Below the pieces are notes generated by a model, which was not told where the DNA came from, did no database searches, and saw only the letters and a program-made list of their open reading frames with translations. This document shows positions 25,868-34,555 of a DNA stretch of 64,000 nt, piece by piece; position 1 is the stretch's first letter, and every line of letters begins with the position of its first letter. A program made the position numbers and the translations under genes. The DNA is from Variovorax sp. PBL-H6 (GTDB lineage Bacteria > Pseudomonadota > Gammaproteobacteria > Burkholderiales > Burkholderiaceae_C): assembly GCF_901827155.1 (NCBI RefSeq), contig NZ_LR594660.1:1-64000 (forward strand), read 5' to 3'.

Positions 25868-26412
25868 AGGTTATCAACCTGTTCGCAGCACCCGGGATTG
25901 GCAAGTCCACCTCCGCACAGATTCTCACTGGCCTCCTGTCCATCGGTGGCTACCGAGTCGAGTACGTTCCGGAGTTCGCCAAATTCCAGACCTTCTCGGG
26001 GAACCAGGCCGCCTTGAGCGACCAGGTGTACATGTTCGCCAAGCAGGAGAACCGGCTCCACGTGTTCAAGGACCAAGAGTTCGATTTTGTGGTCATGGAC
26101 GGTCCGCTGCCTATCGCGCTGCTGTACACGCCCGAGACCTACTTCAAGTACTACGAGCCGCTCGTCATGGAGGTCTTCAGCTCCTTCGACAACGTCAATT
26201 TCTTCCTGGACCGAAACCCCTCATACGAGCACAAGAAGCACGGCCGCATCCAGGACCGTGCGCAGTCCGACGCTCTCTCTCTCCGGCTCGAGGCCATCCT
26301 GTCACGCCACAAGGTTCCGCTCACCCGCGAGATGGTGCGCCCCCAACTACCGCTTGTGCTCTACGAAGCCTTGACAGGGGCAAAGCCGCCCTCACTTGAA
26401 GACCTGGCCTGA
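25864..26412 (+). CDS. P-loop NTPase/kinase-like protein
   Basis: 182 residues. Walker A FAAPGIGKSTSA at the very N-terminus, then VEYVPEFAKFQTF and FVVMDGPLPIALLY as a Walker B-like strand, and a late LDRNPSYEHKKHGR Arg-rich lid. The layout resembles small nucleotide or cofactor kinases and AAA_28-type proteins known from large phages. Substrate unknown. Coupled to the exported gene by an ATGA overlap; terminator follows. Confidence 0.65.
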   Translation: MKVINLFAAPGIGKSTSAQILTGLLSIGGYRVEYVPEFAKFQTFSGNQAALSDQVYMFAKQENRLHVFKDQEFDFVVMDGPLPIALLYTPETYFKYYEPLVMEVFSSFDNVNFFLDRNPSYEHKKHGRIQDRAQSDALSLRLEAILSRHKVPLTREMVRPQLPLVLYEALTGAKPPSLEDLA

Positions 26413-26433
26413 GGACAGGTCCAGTCATCCGAA

Positions 26434-26465
26434 GGCCCTCCGGACCATCAGGTTGGAGGGCTTTG
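26434..26465 (+). terminator. Rho-independent terminator
   Basis: AGGCCCTCC pairs with GGAGGGCTT followed by TTGTTC. Confidence 0.75.
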
Positions 26466-26503
26466 TTCTGGCCGCGCGTTCGCGAAGCGACGAGCTGGGG
26501 GCC

Positions 26504-26716
26504 TCAGCTGACGAAGTTCAGATGCCCTTCCTTCGCCTTCCAGCTAATGTGGACCCAGCCACCGAGGGCGTAGTGGCTCACGCCCTCCGCGTCGAGCAGC
26601 CGATGGCCACTGCTTTCGCTGGCCGACAGGAGGGTGGCCGAACCCGAAGACGGATAACAACGGCCGCAGGCCTGGCGCGCATTCGGGTTCGGCTGCGCCA
26701 AGAGAAACGCCGGCAA
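26504..26716 (-). CDS. Possible small protein
   Basis: 70 codons on the minus strand with a protein-like stretch (SGHRLLDAEGVSHYALGGWVHISW) and one CGRC pair. No clear start or ribosome site and not recognised. It is the best candidate in the 318-bp interval 26413-26730, which otherwise holds only terminators. Confidence 0.3.
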   Translation of the reverse strand: MPAFLLAQPNPNARQACGRCYPSSGSATLLSASESSGHRLLDAEGVSHYALGGWVHISWKAKEGHLNFVS

Positions 26717-26730
26717 GGCCGGCGTTTGTT
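26705..26730. terminator. Bidirectional terminator-like hairpin
   Basis: AAACGCCGG pairs with CCGGCGTTT; it ends at the stop of the minus-strand gene at 26731. Confidence 0.6.
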
Positions 26731-27654
26731 CTAGTTCACCGCGCGTAGGTTGCGCTTCTCGCCGCCCACCAGGGCCGGCCGAACGAAGAGTTTGAGCTCT
26801 TCGGGCTGCAGCGGCTCCGAGGGCACTGCAACCGGGGACGGCGCCGGGGGAGGAGGCACCACCGCGGCAGGTGCCTGAATGGGCGGGGCGGCAGCGGCGA
26901 CGGGCGCCGGTGCGACGTGGGCGGCTGGCACGGCGGCGGTCGACTGGCGTGCACTCGTCGCTTCAGTGAGCGCAGGCAGGGGTACGCCGCTCGTGACGAC
27001 GAGTGCGTTCGCGACTTGCTCAGCCAGGATGCCGCGAGCATTGGCAACTTCGCGCAGGCGCTCCCATTGGGCCATCTCGGACGTGTACGTGATGTACTGA
27101 GTCAGATTGCGGACCTTCATCGCACCAGGTTGCAGCCGGTCGTACTGGGCATCCGGCAGTAGCACGCCCATCGTGTCGGGAACCCACTCCACGTCGGTCA
27201 TCGAGTCGGGGTCGAACGAGACGCTGCGCAGCGGATGCACCGAGACCTCGAGAATCGCCTGGAAGTTGGCGAACTTCAAGGCGAAGCACGACTTTGCTTG
27301 GAACGTCAGGGCGGGGTCCGATTCGCGGGCGAGGTAGGCCACTTGAGCCTTGCCGAAGGCACGGAGCATCACGCCGAGCGGCTGGTACGTTTTCTCTGCA
27401 CGCGAGAAGAACGGCTCTTCGATGCGCCAGTAGTGCACGACGTCGGCGCGCGGGCTCTCGCCGTGGATGCCGAGGAATCGCAGAATCTCGAGCTGGGTCT
27501 CGAACTCCACCTGCTCGCCGCTCTCACCGCCCTGGTCGTAGAGCCAGTTGTGCATGTCCTCGCTGGACACATGAGCAAGGGTGCAGAGCGTTTCAGTGGA
27601 GATGCCGCGCAGGCTCATCAGGGCGCGGACGACGGCGGTATTGACGTGAGACAT
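26731..27654 (-). CDS. Hypothetical protein with HTH-like N-terminus and Pro/Ala-rich tail
   Basis: 307 residues, not recognised. Residues 8-45 (ALMSLRGISTETLCTLAHVS) look like a helix-turn-helix; the middle 150 residues are a folded mixed domain with VSVHPLRSVSFDPD; residues about 215-290 are low-complexity Ala/Pro/Val repeats. First of a three-gene minus-strand series reading toward lower coordinates after 27667 and 27994. Confidence 0.65.
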   Translation of the reverse strand: MSHVNTAVVRALMSLRGISTETLCTLAHVSSEDMHNWLYDQGGESGEQVEFETQLEILRFLGIHGESPRADVVHYWRIEEPFFSRAEKTYQPLGVMLRAFGKAQVAYLARESDPALTFQAKSCFALKFANFQAILEVSVHPLRSVSFDPDSMTDVEWVPDTMGVLLPDAQYDRLQPGAMKVRNLTQYITYTSEMAQWERLREVANARGILAEQVANALVVTSGVPLPALTEATSARQSTAAVPAAHVAPAPVAAAAPPIQAPAAVVPPPPAPSPVAVPSEPLQPEELKLFVRPALVGGEKRNLRAVN

Positions 27655-27666
27655 TGAACTGGTTCC

Positions 27667-27978
27667 TTAGCGAGCGATGACGACCGCAGCGAGCGTGGCC
27701 AGGAAGAACACGCAGTACGGCAGGGCGACTTGGGACTGAGGCACTTTCCAGGGCGTCTTGGCGCGCTGGAGGTGGCGCTGCATGGCGAATGCGCCAAACA
27801 GTGCGCCGGCCATGAACAGCCCTGCACAGACCTGGCGCCTGTGCGGGATGTCCACAAACTGGGAGAAGGGCGGCATCGGCACGTTGCTGATAACCAGCGA
27901 CACGAGCAGGATGAAGCCGATGCCGGCTGCGTACAGCATGTTCGGGCGGCTCATATCAACAATGGACTTCGTCATCAT
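27667..27978 (-). CDS. Small membrane hypothetical protein
   Basis: 103 residues, not recognised. Three hydrophobic segments at about 14-32, 50-67 and 83-101. Ends 12 bases before the ATG of the gene at 26731-27654 and starts 15 bases after the stop of the Ala/Pro-rich gene, so it is in one operon with both. Confidence 0.65.
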   Translation of the reverse strand: MMTKSIVDMSRPNMLYAAGIGFILLVSLVISNVPMPPFSQFVDIPHRRQVCAGLFMAGALFGAFAMQRHLQRAKTPWKVPQSQVALPYCVFFLATLAAVVIAR

Positions 27979-27993
27979 GGGAACTTTCCTTTT

Positions 27994-29229
27994 TTACGGG
28001 TTGATGGGCAGGTAGCCCGAATCGAACTTGGCTCCCTTGCCTTCAGCGCCATGGAAGACGCCCAGACCGGGAACTGACTGACCTTTACTCACAATCACGG
28101 TGCGCTGGTCACCAATGCGCACCCAGGCCTTGTCGCCAGTCGGACTGGCGGCGACGACCGTTGCCGGGTTGCCGCGGACCTGTGCGTCGGCGAGTACCGG
28201 CTTCTGGATACGCACAGGCTCCTTGGCCGCAGGGCGTTCTGCTTGCACTGCCTGGCGCTCCGCCGGCCCAGCGATTTGCTCAGCCGGGGCGGGCGCTGCG
28301 GGGGCGGGGGAGGCTGCTACCACCTTGATGGTCGGCTTCTCGGACGCCGGCGAGACGGCCACGGGCTTGTCCGCCACAGGCGCCGAAGCCGGCACAGGGT
28401 GAACAGGAGGCGGCGGTGGAAGCGCTGTCGGCCCAGCAAGGTTGTCGCGCTTTGCCAGGACGGCAGCGGCAGCTCGTGCAGCGTCTGGAAGCAGCTCTGA
28501 ACGCTCTGGAGCGACGGGCGCCGCGAGGGTCGCAGTCGTTTTCAGCCCTACCTGCGGGGCCCTCGCTTCCTGCACGGGTTTGCGCACCACAGGCTGTCGG
28601 GCGACGGGGGCCTGCACGACCTTCTTTGCGACCGGACGGCGCGCAGGCTCTACGGGCTTCGCAGGCGCGGCAACCGACGCGTCGGCGGGGACAGCCGCCG
28701 ACACCGGGGCGGGCGCGGAAGCGATGGAAACTTGAGCGGAAGGCGCGGGGGACGCTGCAGACGCGACCGCCAGCGGCGGCGTATCTGCCTTCCTCGCGTC
28801 CGCGGCAGGCGCGGCTTGCACATGGACCGTAGTCGCCGCAGTTGGGGCTTCGCTCGAAACAACGGGCTGAGCCGCAGCGGTGTGGTCAAGTGCCTTTACC
28901 GGAGCTTGAACGGCCGCCACCGGCGCGGCGTGTGCGGCGACGAGGGGCAGCGCTTCGAGGGGCGTTGACTCACCATCCCCCGCGGACGCGTGTTCTGCGA
29001 CCACGGGTGCCTGCTCAAGCTTGATTGCCGGGGCAGCAACAGGAGTTACAGAGGCGGCGAGCGGCACGGCGGCCGTGGGCGGCGTGGCGCGCGACTCAAC
29101 CGCAACGGGGTGTTCCGCACCTCCGAACATGACAACAGACGCCGACCCCGCACCGAACAACAGAATGACGCCTGTCAGGAGCATCGACACGGTGGAGGAT
29201 GAGCCGTTAGGTTTGGGTTTCTGCTTCAT
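27994..29229 (-). CDS. Membrane-anchored Ala/Pro-rich protein with folded C-terminus
   Basis: 411 residues from ATG 29229. One N-terminal transmembrane helix (about 15-35, MLLTGVILLFGAGSASVVMF) with short cytoplasmic Lys-rich leader, then roughly 300 residues of Ala/Pro/Val/Lys low complexity as in TonB-like or periplasm-spanning linkers, then a small folded C-terminus (AWVRIGDQRTVIVSKGQSV, FDSGYLPIN) resembling the C-terminal domain of PilP/GspC-type pilus or secretion proteins. That comparison is by eye only. The frame stays open to 29742, but the upstream part reads as noise. Confidence 0.65.
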   Translation of the reverse strand: MKQKPKPNGSSSTVSMLLTGVILLFGAGSASVVMFGGAEHPVAVESRATPPTAAVPLAASVTPVAAPAIKLEQAPVVAEHASAGDGESTPLEALPLVAAHAAPVAAVQAPVKALDHTAAAQPVVSSEAPTAATTVHVQAAPAADARKADTPPLAVASAASPAPSAQVSIASAPAPVSAAVPADASVAAPAKPVEPARRPVAKKVVQAPVARQPVVRKPVQEARAPQVGLKTTATLAAPVAPERSELLPDAARAAAAVLAKRDNLAGPTALPPPPPVHPVPASAPVADKPVAVSPASEKPTIKVVAASPAPAAPAPAEQIAGPAERQAVQAERPAAKEPVRIQKPVLADAQVRGNPATVVAASPTGDKAWVRIGDQRTVIVSKGQSVPGLGVFHGAEGKGAKFDSGYLPINP

Positions 29230-29324
29230 GAGGTTAAGAAGTTGGAGCACATCAGGAGACGGACGGTCCCCAGGCTTATCGCATCGGGCTCGAAAACCAG
29301 ATGCCTGACCTGTAGAAAGCTGAT

Positions 29325-30632
29325 TTAGCCTTCCAACGCGTGCGCTTCGAACAGAAAGCCCGATGGATGCCGACCGCCATTGGGGTTGCGCTTCTGAGCC
29401 CGCGAGGCGCTGTACGACATGCGCAGGAAATCGCGCGCGCGAGTCATCGCTACGTAGAAGAGGCGGCGCTCCTCCTCCTTCACGCCCAGGGGATGCGGAA
29501 ACAGCGATGCCTCGCAGCCCATCACCCACACTTCCGGCCACTCGAGGCCCTTCGACTCGTGCACGGTGTAGGCTTGCAGGTTCAGTTCGCGCAGCGGTGA
29601 AATCACGGCTTGGGTGCGAGCCAGAACTGCCCGGCTCTTGGGAGAAGCCTCCAGCCAGTCCTTCGCTGCCTGCAACTCCCCGGCAGCGTCGTCGTAGTGG
29701 TTGATGACGACCTCTCCGATGTCCGTGCGGTGCGCCTTCCACTGGATGGGGAAGCGGTCGGGGTTGACCGAGATGACGTTGTTGGCATGTTCGACGATGC
29801 TCAACGCGCTGCGGTAGTTCACAGAAAGGACGTGCGTGTCATCGCACTCCTTCTGGAGCTGATGCATCACGCCGCCATGGGCCCCGCGGAACGCATAGAT
29901 GGCCTGGTCGGCATCTCCGATGTACCAATACTTGGCGTTCGGCCGCCCGAGCTTGCGCAGGAAGGTCTTTTGGAGCGAACTCAGGTCCTGTGACTCGTCG
30001 ACCAGGATGTGGTCGAAACAGGGGTTCAGCTTTTCGGCCCCAAGTTTTAGAAGGCCCGTGAAGTCAACGACCTCTTCCTCCTGGAGCATCTCCTCGAACC
30101 GATAGGCGATGATGCCCATGGTCGTGGTGTGCTTCTCCTCCTCGCGGGACCGGTTCAGCGCGAGCAACAGCTCGGAGTCGGAAAAGTCCTCGTAGTCCTC
30201 CGGCAGCTCAGTGCGCAGATTGTCCAGAAAATAGACGAGCTCATCGTCGTTCGCGATGACGACCTGCAGTTTCTGGCTGGAAAGCTTGGACAGGGCCAGG
30301 GAGTGGACGGTGCCGCACACCGGAATCTTGGAACGGTCGCCGAAGCGAGCCAGCATACGAGACTGGATTTCCTTGGCGGCCTTGCGCGTAAAGGTGACCA
30401 CCGCGACCCGGGCAGGGTCCGCGCCAGCCTGGATGAGGGCCACGGCTCGCTCGACGAGCAACCGGGTCTTTCCAGCGCCAGCACCGGCGCAGATGACAGC
30501 ATTTCGATTGAACGACGATTCGAGTGCGCTTCGCTGCTCGGGCGAGAGCGTCCCGCCTTCCGCGCGCAGGGCGGAGGAACGAGGCGCATCGGACGTCTCG
30601 CGGACGTCGGCAAAAAGGTCAGCGTAATTCAA
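29325..30632 (-). CDS. Compact UvrD/Rep-like SF1A DNA helicase
   Basis: 435 residues, against about 720 for UvrD. Motifs: Q-motif LSPEQRSAL, Walker A CAGAGAGKTRLL, Ia TFTRKAAKEI, II ILVDESQDLS, III YWYIGDADQAIYAFRGA, IV VNYRS, V VHESKGLEWPEVWV, VI RRLFYVAMTRARD. All catalytic motifs are intact while the 1B and 2B insertions are minimal. Start is TTG 30632 with AAAGGG seven bases upstream; no ATG is available nearby. ATP-dependent 3'-5' helicase activity is expected; role probably plasmid repair or replication. Confidence 0.9.
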   Translation of the reverse strand: MNYADLFADVRETSDAPRSSALRAEGGTLSPEQRSALESSFNRNAVICAGAGAGKTRLLVERAVALIQAGADPARVAVVTFTRKAAKEIQSRMLARFGDRSKIPVCGTVHSLALSKLSSQKLQVVIANDDELVYFLDNLRTELPEDYEDFSDSELLLALNRSREEEKHTTTMGIIAYRFEEMLQEEEVVDFTGLLKLGAEKLNPCFDHILVDESQDLSSLQKTFLRKLGRPNAKYWYIGDADQAIYAFRGAHGGVMHQLQKECDDTHVLSVNYRSALSIVEHANNVISVNPDRFPIQWKAHRTDIGEVVINHYDDAAGELQAAKDWLEASPKSRAVLARTQAVISPLRELNLQAYTVHESKGLEWPEVWVMGCEASLFPHPLGVKEEERRLFYVAMTRARDFLRMSYSASRAQKRNPNGGRHPSGFLFEAHALEG

Positions 30633-30701
30633 GATAAAACCCTTTAGGAAGATAACATTTTAAGCTATACAAGCACTAAAATCAAACCCAATCTAAAACG
30701 T

Positions 30702-31496
30702 ATGAAGCCACTTGCTCGTCTGGGTCTAAATACTCTTTTGGTTGCCGCCTGTACCGCGCTGGGCGGCTACGCGTTCTTCCACGTGGGCACCTCTACAGGC
30801 GTCCTGAAGCGCACCCCAGAGCATGCGAGGCTGGCACCCACGGCAGTGACGGCCGCGGTGTCCTACCTGGAATCGCTGGGGCAGGGTGAGGTGGCGGTCA
30901 CCGTGCAGCCGGGCCCAAAAATTCAGGAAGCTGCGCCTGTCGAATTCCTTTTCGTGAGTGCCAGCTCGGCGGTCAGTGCGGCAGACGGGGCAACCGTGAA
31001 GTTGGAGGTTGTCGGACGAGGCCCGACCTGCGAGGGCACGTACGAGGCCGGCACGCGACGTTTTCAGACGTGGGCAGAGGGCGTGACGGCCGCCGCAGGC
31101 GCCCAGGTAATTGCCGATTGGTGCCTCGTCGCTGCGCCGGGGACCGAGGTCGCCTACCGCACGATGGACCAGCCTTGGAAGACCGAAGCAGGTGAACTCG
31201 AAGCTGATTTCGCAACCCGCTACATTCGCTTCCTTGCCCCCGGCGGAGCGCCTGCCGCCATCAAGGCCACAGCCCTTGCGGTCTGCGACGACGACAAGGG
31301 CTGTGGCTATCTGGCAAGCATCACTGTTGGCGATGACGACCGTCAAATCTCTGAGCTGGTCACCCAAGGTGACGCCGAGCTCGTGCAGGCCAGAACTATC
31401 GCCGACGACGATGAGATTCAGGCCGTGACTGTCCCTGCCCACCCTCCTGCCGGACTGCACGGGTTTCACCCAGTTCTCGTTCACTCGATTCGGTGA
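30702..31496 (+). CDS. Exported or anchored hypothetical protein
   Basis: 264 residues, not recognised. Hydrophobic N-terminus (LNTLLVAACTALGGYAFF) is a signal peptide or anchor. Beta-rich body with several Cys (PTCEGTYE, DWCLVA, VCDDDKGCGYL) that could form disulfides. Its last 101 bases overlap the convergent gene at 31396. Divergent from the helicase gene. Confidence 0.65.
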   Translation: MKPLARLGLNTLLVAACTALGGYAFFHVGTSTGVLKRTPEHARLAPTAVTAAVSYLESLGQGEVAVTVQPGPKIQEAAPVEFLFVSASSAVSAADGATVKLEVVGRGPTCEGTYEAGTRRFQTWAEGVTAAAGAQVIADWCLVAAPGTEVAYRTMDQPWKTEAGELEADFATRYIRFLAPGGAPAAIKATALAVCDDDKGCGYLASITVGDDDRQISELVTQGDAELVQARTIADDDEIQAVTVPAHPPAGLHGFHPVLVHSIR

Positions 31497-31911
31497 CCGG
31501 CTGCAAGGCGGCGCCATCGTCCGAGCCTTCAACGGCGACGGAGGCCCCGACGTTGCGCTTCGCGCTTTCTTCAAATTTCTTTTCGAGCTGGGCCAGCATG
31601 TCACTTGAGGCCGCCCGCCGCTCGATTTCGATGAAGCGGTCCAAGAAGGCGATGGCCGGCTTGAACTCGTCTTGCACCTCCAGCTGTCCTCCTTGCAGCG
31701 AAGCGATGACCTCACCGTCAATGAGCTTGAGCATGAAGGGCTTCGCGGCCAGGATGTGATACCAGACGTGGTAGGTCGCGCCGATGAATTCAAGTTGCAG
31801 GGGAGCGCCTGTTGGTCCGTGAAAGACAAACTGCGTCCGCATCCATGCCGTCGGCGACTCGGAGGGCTCATTGGCGCGGGATAGTCCGCCATTCCAGGAT
31901 TTTGTTTTCAT
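31396..31911 (-). CDS. Hypothetical cytoplasmic protein
   Basis: 171 residues, not recognised. The first 110 residues look folded (MRTQFVFHGPTGAPLQLEF, YHVWYHILAAKPFMLKLID); the C-terminal 45 are charged and lie antisense to the end of the convergent gene at 30702, so the true end may be functionally unimportant. ATG overlaps the preceding stop as ATGA: translationally coupled to the exported gene at 31908. Confidence 0.6.
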   Translation of the reverse strand: MKTKSWNGGLSRANEPSESPTAWMRTQFVFHGPTGAPLQLEFIGATYHVWYHILAAKPFMLKLIDGEVIASLQGGQLEVQDEFKPAIAFLDRFIEIERRAASSDMLAQLEKKFEESAKRNVGASVAVEGSDDGAALQPVTESSERELGETRAVRQEGGQGQSRPESHRRRR

Positions 31912-32297
31912 TTCTTGGTCGCGGTGCTGGGTTTTGCTTTGCTCGGCTGGCTCTTCTGTGGTGCGAACACCTGCTGCGACCCGTCGTTGTAGGTCAGGGT
32001 CAGCTTCCCCTTTGACAGCACGTAGGTGTTGTCGACCGAGCCGTGGGGCGGCATCTCAAAAGTTAGCGTACCGGCGCTTGACTCCGCCGTGCTGCCCGTC
32101 GTCCAGGTACCAATGAGCGGCGCAAAGCCGTTGGGGCCGAGCTTCGCCGAGCCATCCGCCCCCAACTCCATCACGCCCGTCAAGGCGCGGTCACTGCCGG
32201 ACACGGTCTCCCACTTGCCCACGAGCTTGGGGTTGGCCATCGCCATGGCCGGCACTGCAAACGCGAGCAGCAGCGCGGATTTGAGAAGAGATTTCAT
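31908..32297 (-). CDS. Exported lipocalin-like small protein
   Basis: 129 residues. Signal peptide 1-21 (SALLLAFAVPAMAMA). LVGKWETVSGSD followed by repeated beta strands is a lipocalin-like opening (GKW motif), ending in a Lys/Ser-rich tail. Start lies at the edge of an inverted repeat (GTTTAGCC and GGCTAAAC, 32302-32338 region). The 15-mer covering its start codon recurs at the start of the gene at 40176. Confidence 0.65.
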   Translation of the reverse strand: MKSLLKSALLLAFAVPAMAMANPKLVGKWETVSGSDRALTGVMELGADGSAKLGPNGFAPLIGTWTTGSTAESSAGTLTFEMPPHGSVDNTYVLSKGKLTLTYNDGSQQVFAPQKSQPSKAKPSTATKK

Positions 32298-32434
32298 GCG
32301 CCGTTTAGCCAGGCTCCTTTATCCGCCTGGCGGCTAAACACGTTGGATAGACAGCGGGCAACCCCCTCCGGGGAGCCTGCCAACGCCTCCTGCGTCTCGT
32401 CGGCTCTCCGGAACTCGTTTTTCGGAGACCCTTC

Positions 32435-33712
32435 TTGAGTTCAACCGCCGTCGAGACTGTCATGCTGGTGTGCACGGACGCACTAAATAACAACAACAAA
32501 TTCTGGGAGGGCACGCTTCAGGCAAACGGTGACGTCCATTGCAGGTGGGGCCGCGTCGGCGCGACGGGGCAAACCAAGGTGTTCGCCAGCGCAGGCAAGT
32601 CGTTCCTCACGAGCAAGGCCAACGAGAAGCGACGTGGCGGCTACACCGAAGTGGCCGTGCTAGGCAGCCCGAAATCACAGGTTGTCGCGACGACAACCGA
32701 GGCCGTGAAGAGACAGATATCGAGCGCAGGAAACCCAGTCATCGAGGCGCTGCTCGAGCGCCTGGTCAAGGAGAACCGCCACGAAATCTTCGTGATGTCC
32801 GGCGGGCAAATCAATGTGTCCGCTGACGGCGTCGTGACGACCGCCGTCGGGGTCATCGATGGCGAGTCGGTCCGCTCCGCCAGGCAGGTGCTGGCCACTA
32901 TCGCGTTATCCCACGCGACCAAGGACTTCAACTCCACGGTGTTCATCGACTACCTGCAGCAGTACCTCACGCTGGTTCCCCAAAAGGTATCGGCGAAGCG
33001 CGGCTGGCACACCACCTTCCTCGCCGCGGACGATGCCATCATCAAGCAGAGCGCGTTCCTCGACCAGCTCGAGGGCTCCATCGAACTGGCTCTTGCCAAC
33101 GCAAAGAGCTCAGGCCCAGAGCCGGCCAAGGTGTTCGACGTCGAACTGGAGCTCATCGAAGACGGAGCGGAGTGGACCAGCATCGAGCGCTTCTTCAAGC
33201 AGTCCATCAACCTTCGGCACGCGTCCTCAGGCCTCAAGCCCGTTCGGGCCTTCCGCGTGACCATCGGCTCGATGGCGCGGGCGTTCGAGAACGATGGGAT
33301 GAAGGTAGGTAATGTTCAGCGGCTCTGGCACGGCACCCGGGCCTACAACGTGCTGTCCATCCTCAAGCAGGGCCTCATTGTTCCCAAGAGCGGCGGTTCG
33401 TACAACATCACCGGGCGCATGTTCGGCGACGGACTCTACTTCAGCGACCAGTCGACGAAGTCCCTGGCGTACTCGCGGGGCGACTGGAGCCGCTCGCAGG
33501 GCATCGACAACCGTTGTTTCATGTTTCTCGCGGACGTCGCCATGGGCCGCGCCATGACGCCGAGCGGACCCAACGCACGCGCGCAGTATCCGGCCAAAGG
33601 CTACGACTCCACGTTCGCAAAGGGAGGGGAGAGCGGTGTCCTGAACAACGAGATGATTGTCTACCGTACGAGCCAGGCGAACCTGACAACGCTCGTTGAA
33701 TTCAGCGGCTGA
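32435..33712 (+). CDS. Bacterial poly(ADP-ribose) polymerase with WGR domain
   Basis: 425 residues. An N-terminal WGR domain (about 10-80: DALNNNNKFWEG, CRWGRVGATGQ) as in PARP1/2 DNA-break sensing, a helical middle region (about 100-225) in the place of the PARP regulatory domain, and a PARP catalytic domain with the complete H-Y-E triad: His299 in RLWHGT, Tyr335 in GDGLYFSD and Glu406 in LNNEMIVY. Glu in the third position predicts chain-forming activity. TTG 32435 with GGAG seven bases upstream is used; ATG 32462 is an alternative just before the WGR. Stands alone. Very likely a DNA-damage-activated ADP-ribosyl transferase. Confidence 0.88.
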   Translation: MSSTAVETVMLVCTDALNNNNKFWEGTLQANGDVHCRWGRVGATGQTKVFASAGKSFLTSKANEKRRGGYTEVAVLGSPKSQVVATTTEAVKRQISSAGNPVIEALLERLVKENRHEIFVMSGGQINVSADGVVTTAVGVIDGESVRSARQVLATIALSHATKDFNSTVFIDYLQQYLTLVPQKVSAKRGWHTTFLAADDAIIKQSAFLDQLEGSIELALANAKSSGPEPAKVFDVELELIEDGAEWTSIERFFKQSINLRHASSGLKPVRAFRVTIGSMARAFENDGMKVGNVQRLWHGTRAYNVLSILKQGLIVPKSGGSYNITGRMFGDGLYFSDQSTKSLAYSRGDWSRSQGIDNRCFMFLADVAMGRAMTPSGPNARAQYPAKGYDSTFAKGGESGVLNNEMIVYRTSQANLTTLVEFSG

Positions 33713-33963
33713 CCCCTGGGTATCAATGACGACGCTCTAGCGTTCAGCGGAAAGGTCCATCCTGGACCGCCGTCAGACGGGGTACGAACTCGGTAAGCCT
33801 GCGGACCTCGGGTCTGAAATTCGGGGTCGTACGAGGCGGCCGCCGGGGCACGTCCTTTCGAGCACGGAGCGGCTGCCGGCCGACCGTACGACCAGAAAGA
33901 CAAGACACGGAACCGCAACCACCTTGCTGCCGACACGGCTAGGCCAGCGCCAACTGAGCGGGC

Positions 33964-33998
33964 AAAAAGAAATCCCCGGAACCAATGGCTCCGGGGAT
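33964..33998 (-). terminator. Terminator after ssb-like gene
   Basis: Minus strand ATCCCCGGA pairs with TCCGGGGAT followed by TTCTTTTT. The 250 bp from 33713 to here hold nothing else I can support. Confidence 0.88.
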
Positions 33999-34065
33999 GT
34001 TAATCACGGTATCTGGAGTGGCGCGATGTAGCTCGCGCGCGGGCAAGGGAGCTTCCAGCCTTCGG

Positions 34066-34386
34066 TCACTTGTGGCCGAGTAGCTCGGGCATGGAGATGG
34101 CGACAATGGCGTTGTCCAGACCTGGTGTTCCGTCCTTCTTGAGGTACGCCTCCACCTGGGGGCGACCTTCGACGAGAACTTGTCGGCCTTTGGTGTAGTT
34201 CGCCAAAGCCTCGGGCTTCTGCGCCATCGCGCCGAATAGCAAGACCTTGTACCAAACGGTCTGCTTGGCGCCACCAATGCCTCTGTCGGTTGCCACACTC
34301 ATCTCGAAGTACGGGTTCCCTGCACCTGACTTTCGGGTTTCTGAAGACCCGATATTTCCTACTACCTGAATTCGCTCGTAAGCCAT
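34066..34386 (-). CDS. ssb: Short single-stranded DNA-binding protein
   Basis: 106 residues from ATG 34386 with AGGT nine bases upstream. OB-fold pattern of SSB: RIQVVGNIGS, YFEMSVATDR, TVWYKVLLFG, YTKGRQVLVEGRP and a final strand. The Gln/Pro linker and acidic DDDIPF-type tail of normal SSB are absent (ends LLGHK), so it should bind DNA but not recruit the usual partners. Similar short SSBs are typical of mobile elements. Single gene with terminator and a palindrome (34489-34503) upstream. Confidence 0.82.
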   Translation of the reverse strand: MAYERIQVVGNIGSSETRKSGAGNPYFEMSVATDRGIGGAKQTVWYKVLLFGAMAQKPEALANYTKGRQVLVEGRPQVEAYLKKDGTPGLDNAIVAISMPELLGHK

Positions 34387-34488
34387 GAGAAAACTACCTG
34401 AAACGCGGATGACCTCGATTGCCAGCCCCAAGACGTTGAGCGCATAGGGCCCCTTTCCGGCGAGCGGCGAAAAGGTTAGGCAAGAACA

Positions 34489-34503
34489 TATACGAGTCGT
34501 ATA
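34489..34503. promoter_or_regulatory. Palindromic operator candidate upstream of ssb
   Basis: TATACGA-G-TCGTATA is a perfect 15-bp palindrome about 105 bp upstream of the ssb start and contains a TATA box on each strand. Confidence 0.45.
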
Positions 34504-34555
34504 GCTCACGGCCCAAACTTGGGCCCTGGCTGGCGTTAGTCTGAGAAGGAAAGCG

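Noticed and set aside
29230..29742. N-terminal extension of the Ala/Pro-rich membrane protein
   Set aside because: The extension reads as noise, covers the helicase 3' end in antisense and the TM anchor fits a start at 29229.
33713..33963. Short frames in the PARP-ssb interval
   Set aside because: No ribosome site, no protein-like composition and mutually overlapping on both strands.
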